55,403 nucleotides of DNA from RGIG3013 sp045538935 (GTDB taxonomy: Bacteria > Bacillota > Clostridia > Oscillospirales > Acutalibacteraceae): NCBI GenBank assembly GCA_045538935.1, contig JAZQEI010000012.1, positions 1 to 55,403 on the forward strand, written 5' to 3'. The notes beneath the pieces are model-generated. The model saw only the letters and a program-made list of their open reading frames with translations. It was not told where the DNA came from and ran no database searches. Shown piece after piece: positions 7,054 through 15,332 of the stretch (the stretch's first letter is position 1; each line of letters opens with the position of its first letter). The position numbers and the translations under genes were made by a program.

Positions 7054-7077
7054 TTTTAAATCCGGTAGGCATTTTTT
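7044..7077 (+). terminator. Riboswitch expression-platform terminator
   Basis: TGCCTACCGG pairs perfectly with CCGGTAGGCA, followed by six T. Its left arm contains the end of P3, J3/1 and the right arm of P1, so the terminator and the folded aptamer exclude each other. Confidence 0.88.
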
Positions 7078-7101
7078 GTTACCAAAAGCGAGGTGGTAAA
7101 T

Positions 7102-7791
7102 ATGAAAAAAATTAAATTTTATACAGAAATAGCCTATTTTATATCGCTTATTATATTGGGTCTGGGCACTGCACTTATGGCCTACGGCGATTTGGGAATA
7201 TCCACAGTAGTTGCTCCCTCTTACGTACTATATTTATTTGTGTCAAAATACTTACCGTTTTTTAGCTTTGGTGTGGCTCAGTACGTTGTGCAGGTAGTCA
7301 TTGTTATTTTACTGATTATTATTTTAAAAAAAGCAAAGTCATATTTCTTAATGTCGTTCATAGCGGGAATTATACATAATACGTCATTAGATATCGCCAT
7401 GCTTTTTATATCTTTGTTGCCCAACAACATTTATTTGCGAATTTTTTTGTTTTGCGCAGGTGTTATTCTTGCGTGCGCATCTTTAGCACTAATTTTTTGC
7501 AGTTATTTGCCGCCAATGTCATACGAGATGTTTTCAAAGGAGCTGGCAAAAAAATTCAAAAAACCCGTTTACAAAATGGTTAATCTCTTTAACCTTGGCT
7601 CACTTGTTGTGGCAGTAGCGCTGAGCCTTATATTTTTTGGAAAACTAAAAGGTGTAGGAATTGGTACCCTTGTTTGTGTTGTTTGTTACGGCTACATCAT
7701 TAATTTTTTCCAAAAGACATACAATAAACTGTTTGAGTTTACCGACAAATTTAAATTCAGAAAATTTTTTGAAGAAAGCGAGAAAATGTAA
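7102..7791 (+). CDS. YczE/YyaS-like integral membrane protein
   Basis: A 229-residue protein with about five to six hydrophobic segments. The N-terminal motif LGLGTALMAYGDLGIS and the later CSYLPPMSYEMFSKELAKK place it in the YczE-like (DUF6198-type) family of membrane proteins with no settled function; transport of a small molecule is often supposed. It is the first gene behind the purine-type riboswitch, suggesting a substrate linked to nucleobase or nucleoside metabolism. I set the start at the ATG spaced from AGGTGG, not at the GTG inside that site. Its stop overlaps the next start (TAATG). Confidence 0.78.
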   Translation: MKKIKFYTEIAYFISLIILGLGTALMAYGDLGISTVVAPSYVLYLFVSKYLPFFSFGVAQYVVQVVIVILLIIILKKAKSYFLMSFIAGIIHNTSLDIAMLFISLLPNNIYLRIFLFCAGVILACASLALIFCSYLPPMSYEMFSKELAKKFKKPVYKMVNLFNLGSLVVAVALSLIFFGKLKGVGIGTLVCVVCYGYIINFFQKTYNKLFEFTDKFKFRKFFEESEKM

Positions 7792-8903
7792 TGTATAGAA
7801 AATATAGACTATCTGTTGCACTCGATGTCGACGATTTGTTAATGGAGTGCACATCTTACGCAATGACCTTAGCTAACGAAAAATATAAATTCGACCCACC
7901 AATGACCATTTATGAAAAAAACAGTTGGGGTAAGCTTGGTACGCGTGCCGACACAATTTATCAGTTTTTCTCAAGCCCCGATTTTTACCGCAATCAGCCG
8001 GTGTATGAGGGCGCAAAAGAGTTTGTTAAAAAGCTTTGCAAAATAACCGATGTTTACATTTGCACTGCTGTTCCGCCTCAGTTTATGGGTATACGCGCCG
8101 AGCGCATTATGAGTGAGTTTCCCGAAATTCCGGCAGACCATATTTATATGGGCGCTAAAAAAGAGAACATTCATACCGATATCCTTTTTGACGATGCCTT
8201 GCACAATATTCTTGATTCCAGTGCAAAGCACCCCATTTTAATGCGCCGCCCGTGGAACGAGCAGGCAACCGGCATGCTTGCTGTAAATAACTACGATGAG
8301 TTTTTAAAACTGGTTGAAGTTATTGCTGAAAGCCGTTCGGTTATTCCGCAACCAAAAGCCGCAAAAAATCCCGATATTGTTGTGTTGGTAGGTCCGGCAG
8401 GCAGCGGTAAATCTAAAATTGCTACCCGATTTTTAAAGGATAATCCTAATTTTGAAAAATTAGTAAGCTACACCACCAAAGACCCCACTGCAACGGTAGA
8501 AAACAAATGGTATACCTATATATCGCTCGACGAATTTAGACATATGTGCGACAGCGGAGAACTACTCTCGTCTACTATGTATGTGGGCCATGGTTACGGC
8601 TCTAAAAGGTGCGATATAGATGCTATTTTAAACAACAATAAGCGCGTGCTTACTACTATGGATATTTGTGGTGCCATGTCACTTAAAACATACTATAAAA
8701 ATGTTACAACCATATATATTAAGCGTGATAAAAAGGCACTTATGACCAATATTTTATTAAAAAATTCTTCGGTTGAAGATAAAGTTAACCGCTTGGCTTC
8801 TATTGATTATGAGCTGCAAAGCGCCGCTCTTTGCGATTATATAATTAACTTTGATGACTATGACGACGCTTTAGAGCAACTTAATAAAATTATTGGAAAT
8901 TAA
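7791..8903 (+). CDS. Fusion: HAD 5'-nucleotidase (NT5C-like) plus guanylate-kinase-like domain
   Basis: Residues 1-180 form a HAD-type domain of the 5'(3')-deoxyribonucleotidase group: DVDD at 12-15 supplies the nucleophile and acid/base Asp, TA near 92-93 is motif II, and FDD at 133-135 is motif IV. Residues 195-370 look like guanylate kinase: P-loop GPAGSGKS at 201-208, SYTTKDP (the GMP-binding SxTTR region), SGELLSS, GHGYG, and DICGAMSLK. The two activities would oppose each other on a nucleoside monophosphate, or one domain may sense. Translation is coupled to the YczE-like gene by TAATG. With the riboswitch upstream, a guanine or deoxyguanosine substrate is likely. Confidence 0.8.
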   Translation: MYRKYRLSVALDVDDLLMECTSYAMTLANEKYKFDPPMTIYEKNSWGKLGTRADTIYQFFSSPDFYRNQPVYEGAKEFVKKLCKITDVYICTAVPPQFMGIRAERIMSEFPEIPADHIYMGAKKENIHTDILFDDALHNILDSSAKHPILMRRPWNEQATGMLAVNNYDEFLKLVEVIAESRSVIPQPKAAKNPDIVVLVGPAGSGKSKIATRFLKDNPNFEKLVSYTTKDPTATVENKWYTYISLDEFRHMCDSGELLSSTMYVGHGYGSKRCDIDAILNNNKRVLTTMDICGAMSLKTYYKNVTTIYIKRDKKALMTNILLKNSSVEDKVNRLASIDYELQSAALCDYIINFDDYDDALEQLNKIIGN

Positions 8904-8945
8904 AGTTAGGCAAATAAATGTGTGTTAATTTATTTATAATATAAT

Positions 8946-8985
8946 AAAGGCACCACCCATCGTTATGTAGGGTGGTGCTTTAAAT
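8946..8985 (+). terminator. Terminator of the riboswitch operon
   Basis: GCACCACCC pairs with GGGTGGTGC, extended by A-T pairs, about 45 bases after the fusion gene. The downstream T-run is weak. Confidence 0.72.
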
Positions 8986-9072
8986 TATCTTAATATTTTT
9001 ATTTTAATTATAGAATAATAGGTAAATATGTGTTATTATTGTTTATATACATTATAAAACTCGGAGGTAATT

Positions 9073-10809
9073 ATGCTAAAACTGTTTTTAGGCTATTATA
9101 AACCGTATAAGAAAATGCTGGTACTAGATATGCTTGCGGCTCTTTTAATTTCGGTTATAGGAATGGTTTATCCCGTAGTTACCAATAAAATGTTAAACGA
9201 GTATATACCAAACAAAATGTATAGTTACATAGTTTTTGCAGGCGTTGGCGTGCTTATTATTTACGCCGTACGAATGCTACTTAGGTATTTTGTGCAGTAT
9301 TACGGACATGTTATAGGTGTTGGCATGCAGTCACAAATGCGCAAAGATTTATTCCAGCACCTACAAAAATTACCCTATAAGTTTTACGACAACAATGAAA
9401 CCGGCAAAATTATGACCCGCCTTACAAGTGATCTTTTCGAGGTTTGCGAGCTAGCCCACCACGGCCCTGAAAATTTACTTATAAGTACGGTTATGATAAT
9501 TCTTTCGTTTTCGTATTTGGCTACTATAGATATATATTTAACACTAATAATCTTTACTTGCGTTCCGATTTTAGCCGTGGTTACTGCCGTTTTGCGCAAG
9601 GCTATGCGCCGCGCTTTTGACGAGCGCAGAAAGTCTAATGCTACCATAAATGCTGCTGTAGAAAGCAGTGTAACGGGTATTAGGGTAACTAAAGCCTATA
9701 CCAATGCCAAAACCGAGGTCAAAAAGTTCGAAAAAGGTGATACTCAGTTTGTTACGGCATCTGCAAAGGCCTACAATGCAATGGCAAAATTTCATTCGTC
9801 TACATCTTTTATAACCGATGTTTTTAATGTGCTTATACTCATTGCGGGCGGCTTGTTTTTATATGCCGGCAGAATTTCGTTTGGCGATTATTCTACCTTT
9901 ATAGTTTCGGTAAATCTATTTATAAATCCTGTAACAACCCTTATTGGCTTTATGGAGCAGTTTCAAAACGGTCTTAGCGGATTTAAACGCTTTGCCGAAA
10001 TGATTCAAGAAGAGCCCGAGGTAGACGAGCCCGCCGCTATAGAACTTATAGATGTTAAGGGCGATATTGAGTTTAAAAATGTAACCTTTTCTTACGACGG
10101 CACAAAAAATGTTTTAAATAATATAGATTTAAAATTATCGCGCGGTAAAAAATTGGCTCTTGTAGGCTCGTCGGGTGGCGGAAAAACTACAATTTGCCAC
10201 TTGTTGCCAAGGTTTTATGAAATAGGTACAAATAACGGCGAAATTTTAATAGACGGCATTAATATTAAAGATATTAAATTAGAGTCGTTAAGAAAAAACA
10301 TAGGCATTGTCCAACAAGATGTCTTTCTTTTTGTAGGCTCACTAAAAGATAATATTCTTTACGGCAATCCTTTCGCTACCGAAGAACAAATGATTGAGGC
10401 CGCTAAAAAGGCTAATATACACGACTATATTATGGGTCTTAAAAACGGCTACGATACCGAGATAGGCGAGCGCGGAGTAAAGCTTTCTGGCGGACAAAAA
10501 CAAAGAATAAGCATTGCCAGGTTATTTTTAAAAGACCCTGCAATTTTAATTTTAGACGAAGCCACCAGTGCGCTCGATAACACTACCGAAATTCTTATAC
10601 AAAGTGCACTTGATGAGCTTTGCAAGGGCAGAACAACCCTTATAGTGGCTCATAGACTTTCTACCATTCGCAATGCCGACGAAATTGCCGTGGTTGATAG
10701 CGGTAAGATTGTAGAACGTGGCTCACACGATGCATTAATGGAAAAACAGGGAATATATAAAGATTTATATTCTTTGCAGTTTACTCATAATGATATATTT
10801 GAGGAATAA
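9073..10809 (+). CDS. ABC exporter, fused permease-ATPase (MdlB/MsbA type)
   Basis: 578 residues: six transmembrane segments in residues 1-310, then a nucleotide-binding domain. The latter has Walker A GSSGGGKTT, the Q-loop IVQQDVFLF, the signature LSGGQKQR, Walker B LILDEATSALD, and the H-loop AHRLST. It is a half-transporter that must dimerise; being a single gene, a homodimer is likely. Substrates of this class are lipids, drugs or peptides and cannot be read off. It starts at an ATG with a CGGAGG site. A GtrA-like gene follows after 6 bases. Confidence 0.93.
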   Translation: MLKLFLGYYKPYKKMLVLDMLAALLISVIGMVYPVVTNKMLNEYIPNKMYSYIVFAGVGVLIIYAVRMLLRYFVQYYGHVIGVGMQSQMRKDLFQHLQKLPYKFYDNNETGKIMTRLTSDLFEVCELAHHGPENLLISTVMIILSFSYLATIDIYLTLIIFTCVPILAVVTAVLRKAMRRAFDERRKSNATINAAVESSVTGIRVTKAYTNAKTEVKKFEKGDTQFVTASAKAYNAMAKFHSSTSFITDVFNVLILIAGGLFLYAGRISFGDYSTFIVSVNLFINPVTTLIGFMEQFQNGLSGFKRFAEMIQEEPEVDEPAAIELIDVKGDIEFKNVTFSYDGTKNVLNNIDLKLSRGKKLALVGSSGGGKTTICHLLPRFYEIGTNNGEILIDGINIKDIKLESLRKNIGIVQQDVFLFVGSLKDNILYGNPFATEEQMIEAAKKANIHDYIMGLKNGYDTEIGERGVKLSGGQKQRISIARLFLKDPAILILDEATSALDNTTEILIQSALDELCKGRTTLIVAHRLSTIRNADEIAVVDSGKIVERGSHDALMEKQGIYKDLYSLQFTHNDIFEE

Positions 10810-10815
10810 AAACTT

Positions 10816-11205
10816 ATGATTATAAAAAAGAATGTAAAAGATTTTTTGCTATATTTAGTTGTAGGCGGCATTGCAACCGTTACAGAGTGGATACTGTTTT
10901 TTGTTATTGACAAAATTTATCTTCACTATATGGTTGCAACCGTAATAGCCTACGTAATATCTACCTTTGTAAACTGGCTTATGGGCAGAGTATTGGTGTT
11001 TAAAGAAAATAGACAGTCTGTATTAAAAGAATTAGTAGAAATTTATATAGCAAGTATAGTTGGACTATTACTTAACCTAGCAATTATGTGGCTTATGGTT
11101 GATATTTGCAGCGTTAACGAAATGGTATCAAAAATTGCAGCTACGGCAATAGTTTTCTTCTACAACTTTTTGGTTAGAAAACTGCTAATTTATAAGAAAA
11201 AATAA
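10816..11205 (+). CDS. GtrA-like small membrane protein
   Basis: 129 residues with four hydrophobic segments and the family pattern FLLYLVVGGIATVTEW at the start, FVNWLMGRVLVF in the middle, and FFYNFLVRKLLIYK at the end. GtrA-family proteins act in polysaccharide synthesis, often moving lipid-linked sugars across the membrane. No glycosyltransferase partner is adjacent. It lies 6 bases after the ABC exporter, so the two may work together on a cell-surface lipid or glycan; this is inference. It ends in a strong bidirectional terminator. Confidence 0.87.
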   Translation: MIIKKNVKDFLLYLVVGGIATVTEWILFFVIDKIYLHYMVATVIAYVISTFVNWLMGRVLVFKENRQSVLKELVEIYIASIVGLLLNLAIMWLMVDICSVNEMVSKIAATAIVFFYNFLVRKLLIYKKK

Positions 11206-11234
11206 AAAGGATGTGTAATTATACACATCCTTTT
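11205..11234. terminator. Bidirectional terminator between gtrA-like and FemAB-like genes
   Basis: AAAAGGATGTGTA and its full complement form a 13-bp perfect palindrome with A/T-rich flanks, serving converging genes. Confidence 0.85.
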
Positions 11235-11248
11235 GTTTTATAACACAG

Positions 11249-12286
11249 TTAGGCCCTATATTCCGGGAAAAAACTACTTTCGCTTAAATCTGTTCTTATT
11301 GATTTAAGCATCTCGTATAGTTGTGTGTCAAATATCTTTGTTCCAATATGGAACCTATGTAATACATCTCCGCGGTAGAACGAGCGTTTGAACTTAAATA
11401 ACGAATCCTCGCCGCTTCCAACGCCGCCACCGAGATATAAACTTCTACATCCGTTAGCCTCGCCCCAAAGTGCCGCATGGTATAAAAGTAAGTTTGTGGG
11501 AGCAAGATTTGAATACTCTCTGACCGAGCCCGAAAGGTGATAATTCATATATCCGTTTTCTGTAAGCATTATTGATGCCGCAATGATTTTATTTTCAAAA
11601 ACTGCGTAGAACAACTGTGCGTTGTATGGTAAGTCTTCTACTACGCTTTTGTAAAAGTCTTTGCTAAAATAATAATATTCACTCGCATTGTCTTTGTCCA
11701 TTGTTGAGTTATAAATTTCTCTGAAAGATTCAAACAACTCATGACTTCGACCGCTGTATATTTTTATTCCGTTTTTTTGAGCTTTGCGTATCATATTTCT
11801 GTTTTTGCTTATAATGTTTTCCCAAATAACGCCGGGTGACGATAAGTCCATGGCAACTGTTTCGCCAAGCGGTATGACATTATAAGCGTGTACACAGTGT
11901 TCATGATTTTTAATAACCGGATGAAATCTTACAAACTCCGATATAACAGAGTTTTTACGGCACCAATTTTCATAAGAACTAAAAAGTTCATCTATATGGT
12001 TTCCTTCAATTAGCCAACCACCATAGCCGTACGGTGTTGCGAAGTCAAAATATTTGCCCTTTTCTAACTTACCTATAAAATGAGGGTCATCGGCTATGTC
12101 GCGCTTCATTACAACATTTATTCCGCGTACATCTTTTGATTCATAACAAAAAAGAAGTGGTTCACCATCGCCGTGTATTTTAAAGGCTTTTACATAACCT
12201 GACAACCAATAAGTGTCGTGATTTGCAAAAGATTTTACAATACTATCCCATTGTTCTGACTGTTCGAGCGTTAATACTGTAAGCAT
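11249..12286 (-). CDS. FemAB/GNAT-like aminoacyl- or acyltransferase
   Basis: 345 residues with the FemAB-like GNAT fold. The central region ENIISKNRNMIRKAQKNGIK is the classic RNxxRKAxKxG motif. AAKSxM-like IIAASIMLTENGYMNYHLSG and a C-terminal LYLGGGVGSGEDSLFKFKRS correspond to the acyl-donor site. Relatives add amino acids to peptidoglycan cross-bridges or acylate other small molecules. There is no signal peptide, as expected for a cytosolic enzyme working at the membrane. It has its own promoter and stands alone. The substrate is not assignable. Confidence 0.78.
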   Translation of the reverse strand: MLTVLTLEQSEQWDSIVKSFANHDTYWLSGYVKAFKIHGDGEPLLFCYESKDVRGINVVMKRDIADDPHFIGKLEKGKYFDFATPYGYGGWLIEGNHIDELFSSYENWCRKNSVISEFVRFHPVIKNHEHCVHAYNVIPLGETVAMDLSSPGVIWENIISKNRNMIRKAQKNGIKIYSGRSHELFESFREIYNSTMDKDNASEYYYFSKDFYKSVVEDLPYNAQLFYAVFENKIIAASIMLTENGYMNYHLSGSVREYSNLAPTNLLLYHAALWGEANGCRSLYLGGGVGSGEDSLFKFKRSFYRGDVLHRFHIGTKIFDTQLYEMLKSIRTDLSESSFFPEYRA

Positions 12287-12320
12287 ATATTAACTCCTAA
12301 AAAAATATATTTCCTTACAA

Positions 12321-12349
12321 ATTATATTGTATTTTAAATATAAATGCAA
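12321..12349 (-). promoter_or_regulatory. Promoter of the FemAB-like gene
   Basis: Minus strand TTGCAT, 17 bases, TATAAT; about 35 bases before the ATG. Confidence 0.72.
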
Positions 12350-12409
12350 GTAGAATAATTTAAAGAACAAACCGAACACAAGTGCTTTTAATGATAAGCA
12401 TTTATTTTT

Positions 12410-12447
12410 AAAACAAGGCTTGGAGCAAACGCTCCAAGCCTTGTTTT
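12410..12447 (-). terminator. Terminator of the first GH-A-like gene
   Basis: A perfect 17-bp stem with an AAAC/GTTT loop lies just past the stop at 12453. It is the strongest hairpin in this part of the window. Confidence 0.88.
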
Positions 12448-12452
12448 ATATT

Positions 12453-15164
12453 TTAATCTAGCTTTGCGCCAATAATAAATACCGGTGCACCTGTTAATTC
12501 TACTCTGGCTGTGCCGCGGGTTGCCTTGTAGTTTTTCTTATGGCCCATAAGGTCAACGACTTCTATATATTCTTGCTCGGTCTTTAAGAAAATCCACTCG
12601 CCGCGTTTCCATTGGTTTTCCCAAGGCATAGTGGGGAAGCGCTCTTTGGGGTTATCATAAGAATTTTCGCATTCGTATGTATCGTTCGGAAGAGGCGAAC
12701 AGTTGGTCCATGCCACAAGCACATTGCCGTACTCTTTTGTGGCGGCAGTAAATGCGCGCACCTTATTTTTAGAGTAGCGTTCATTTTCTGTGATTTTTTC
12801 AGAACTCTCTAAAACTCTTGTCATATTAGCATAGGCAATGCCTGCGGGTTTGGGCAATATGCGGCCAAAATAGTCGGGCATATAAAAGTGGCCAAAGTGG
12901 TGTTCCATATCGCCCATAAGCGTGCCGTAGCCAACGTTAGAGAAATCGTAGAAGCAGTATGCTGCAGCATGCTCTGCGCCATATGCAATACAAAGAATAT
13001 AAGAACGAATATTATAATCGGCCTGGGTTCTAAGACATACGTGTGCCTTAGGACGTGCGGTGTGGTATCCCATTTCGTTAACCTGGAATGGCTTTGCGCC
13101 ATACTTTTCTATAGCATTCTTTGTTCTAATAAGTCCGCCCTCGGTGCTCCAGATGTTATTTAACATTTCGGGGCATTCGGGTGAGTATGGTATACCGTAA
13201 ACGTGCAGAGAAATTTTGGGTATTTTATCCCAAGCGCCCTTTTCATAAAGCATATCGTACCAAGCGGTCTGGCCTGCTGATACACCGCATGCAACGGCGG
13301 TTTTGCCGTATTTTGCACAAGCCTCAGATAGTGGAGCATAGAAGTTATCCCAAAACTCGTTAAAGCATTCTTCAACAGTTTTAATACCAAAAATACTGGG
13401 TAGGTTAATTTCGTTGCCGCTCATGCACTCATCAAAATACTGGCCAAATTCTTCAATTTGCTTTTCTTTGGTGCCATGGGCAACTATTCTAATACCTTTA
13501 TCACGTACCTTTTTGCAGTATTCGTGGTTACCTATAAAGCCGCCGCGCGTTACCGCAACGCCAACCTTGTTACAAATGCTAAAGCTATCGGCAAAGGGAA
13601 CCGAGCGGTCGCCTAAAATCTGGTTAATACCAAAGGGAGAAGTGGTGTTGTATTTGTATTCGTAATTTTGGAGTAATGCAAGCGGATAATACTCGCGGTA
13701 GGTGTATTTGTCGCTTACTACCATTAGGTTTACAAAGAACATACCGTAGCCGTATTTTTTTGTATCGATATTTATAATGCGGTTAATAGATTTCTTTGCA
13801 TCTATTATTTCATCATTAAATTCGCCCGCATCTACAATAGAGCCATAGTAATCTCTAACATCGTACTTAATGCAAACCTTGGTATTACTATTTACAAGGT
13901 TTGTAACATTAAGCTGTAAATCTAGAGAGTCACGAACAAAAATAGATGTATTATCATCGTTGTCTATAATGGGGGCTATGCCTGCGGCAAAGTCGCTCTT
14001 TTTTCCCTCGAACATAGAAATGTAGTCTACATTATCGGTTTTAGAGCGGTCGGCTAAAACTAAATCGTAGGTAAGGGTATAATCTACCTCGTTGCCCTCT
14101 GGGAAGAAAGTGCAAAGACTCTCTTTGGGGTATCTTACGTGGTAGTCCCATATACGAGAGGGTATATCGCCACGGTTAAAGGTGTAAACCCTGTGGTTTT
14201 TATCTAGAGTGTTGGCAATAGTCCAACTTTCTGTATAGCGGTAGGGGTAGTCGTTATCGTAAGGATATCTCCAGTCGAAATTATAAGCATTGTAAGAGTC
14301 TAACGATTCATTTAAAAATTCACGCTTTAAAAGTGAGTGGTATGTACCGCTAACTAAAGTAACATCACCGCTATATTTTATAGATGCTGCAACCGAAATG
14401 CAGTTATCAAAAAATGTATATTTGGTCTTTAGTGTTGCACCTTTTGCGGTACCGTTTGATGCATAGCAAACTTCAATGCCGTCGTCACACTTTTCAAAGT
14501 TCAAAATATCGGTGCCTTCTATGCCGATGTTGTTTTCTTTGTCGTAAATATAGAAAAGACCGCCGCCGGCCAAAACATCTATGTAACCGTCGTCTTCTTT
14601 GTAAGCAATTATTTCTTTGTTGTCTTTTGTTATGGAATAAGCATAGCGGTCATTTTCGTAAAAGAATTTGGCTGTAGTTTTATCAACGCCCGATTTATTT
14701 GTTGGTAACTCTAAATCGGTATCTACCTTGCCAAAGTAATCATATGAACGCTTGTAACCGGGGGTTGCAGTGTCGAGGTAGTCGGCATTTGCAAAGGTGC
14801 GGTTTTCATTGTCGCCAAGTACTAACTTCCAGTTGTAGTTGTTGGCGGGGTTAACTGATTTAAAAGCAACAACTGCAAGCGGAACACTTTTTGTAATAGA
14901 CTCGCCGTTTGCCTCTAGGGTTGCCTCTACGATGTATGTGCCAAGTTTTAGATCATCAAAGAAAAATTCAAAATTGTCGAGCGACAAAGTGATGGTCTTT
15001 CTTAGAGTATAGATTTTTTCATAATCTTTTTTATAAGATGAAACCTTAACTGTTAAAGTAACGTTTGTCCAGGGCTTGTCAACAATGACATCAATATTTG
15101 CCATTGCGCGTTCTTCTAATGAAAAGATGTAACCGCCCTTAGGACTTAAAAAATTTAATTCCAT
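12453..15164 (-). CDS. Large putative cytosolic glycoside hydrolase, clan GH-A-like (paralogue A)
   Basis: 903 residues. Residues 1-100 and about 200-500 look like beta-sandwich modules; residues about 510-800 look like a TIM barrel. Within it SGNEIN (Glu585) matches the NE acid/base motif on strand 4 and FQVNEMGY (Glu697) the nucleophile on strand 7 of clan GH-A enzymes, with HVYG (654) in between. I do not recognise a named family. There is no signal peptide, so an imported oligosaccharide is the likely substrate. It has its own promoter and terminator, apart from its two paralogues. Assignment to GH-A is inference from the motif pair and their spacing. Confidence 0.68.
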   Translation of the reverse strand: MELNFLSPKGGYIFSLEERAMANIDVIVDKPWTNVTLTVKVSSYKKDYEKIYTLRKTITLSLDNFEFFFDDLKLGTYIVEATLEANGESITKSVPLAVVAFKSVNPANNYNWKLVLGDNENRTFANADYLDTATPGYKRSYDYFGKVDTDLELPTNKSGVDKTTAKFFYENDRYAYSITKDNKEIIAYKEDDGYIDVLAGGGLFYIYDKENNIGIEGTDILNFEKCDDGIEVCYASNGTAKGATLKTKYTFFDNCISVAASIKYSGDVTLVSGTYHSLLKREFLNESLDSYNAYNFDWRYPYDNDYPYRYTESWTIANTLDKNHRVYTFNRGDIPSRIWDYHVRYPKESLCTFFPEGNEVDYTLTYDLVLADRSKTDNVDYISMFEGKKSDFAAGIAPIIDNDDNTSIFVRDSLDLQLNVTNLVNSNTKVCIKYDVRDYYGSIVDAGEFNDEIIDAKKSINRIINIDTKKYGYGMFFVNLMVVSDKYTYREYYPLALLQNYEYKYNTTSPFGINQILGDRSVPFADSFSICNKVGVAVTRGGFIGNHEYCKKVRDKGIRIVAHGTKEKQIEEFGQYFDECMSGNEINLPSIFGIKTVEECFNEFWDNFYAPLSEACAKYGKTAVACGVSAGQTAWYDMLYEKGAWDKIPKISLHVYGIPYSPECPEMLNNIWSTEGGLIRTKNAIEKYGAKPFQVNEMGYHTARPKAHVCLRTQADYNIRSYILCIAYGAEHAAAYCFYDFSNVGYGTLMGDMEHHFGHFYMPDYFGRILPKPAGIAYANMTRVLESSEKITENERYSKNKVRAFTAATKEYGNVLVAWTNCSPLPNDTYECENSYDNPKERFPTMPWENQWKRGEWIFLKTEQEYIEVVDLMGHKKNYKATRGTARVELTGAPVFIIGAKLD

Positions 15165-15214
15165 AGCAATTCTCCTTTTGCCAAGAAAATGGCGTTTTTT
15201 GGTATGCTATCTGC

Positions 15215-15243
15215 ATTATATAGTACGAAATTATATATGTAAA
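15215..15243 (-). promoter_or_regulatory. Promoter of paralogue A
   Basis: Minus strand TTTACA, 17 bases, TATAAT. A short GCCATTTTCTTGGC hairpin sits between it and the AAAGGAG site. Confidence 0.68.
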
Positions 15244-15294
15244 TATGTAAAAGTATTTATTTTGTGTAATTTTTTAAAATTATTATTGGGCATA

Positions 15295-15330
15295 AAAAAT
15301 CTCCGCTAATTTTACTTAGCGGAGATTTTT
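15295..15330 (-). terminator. Terminator of paralogue B
   Basis: AAAAATCTCCGCTAA and its complement form a 15-bp perfect stem with a T-run on the minus strand. It separates the paralogue A promoter from the upstream operon. Confidence 0.87.
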
Positions 15331-15332
15331 AA

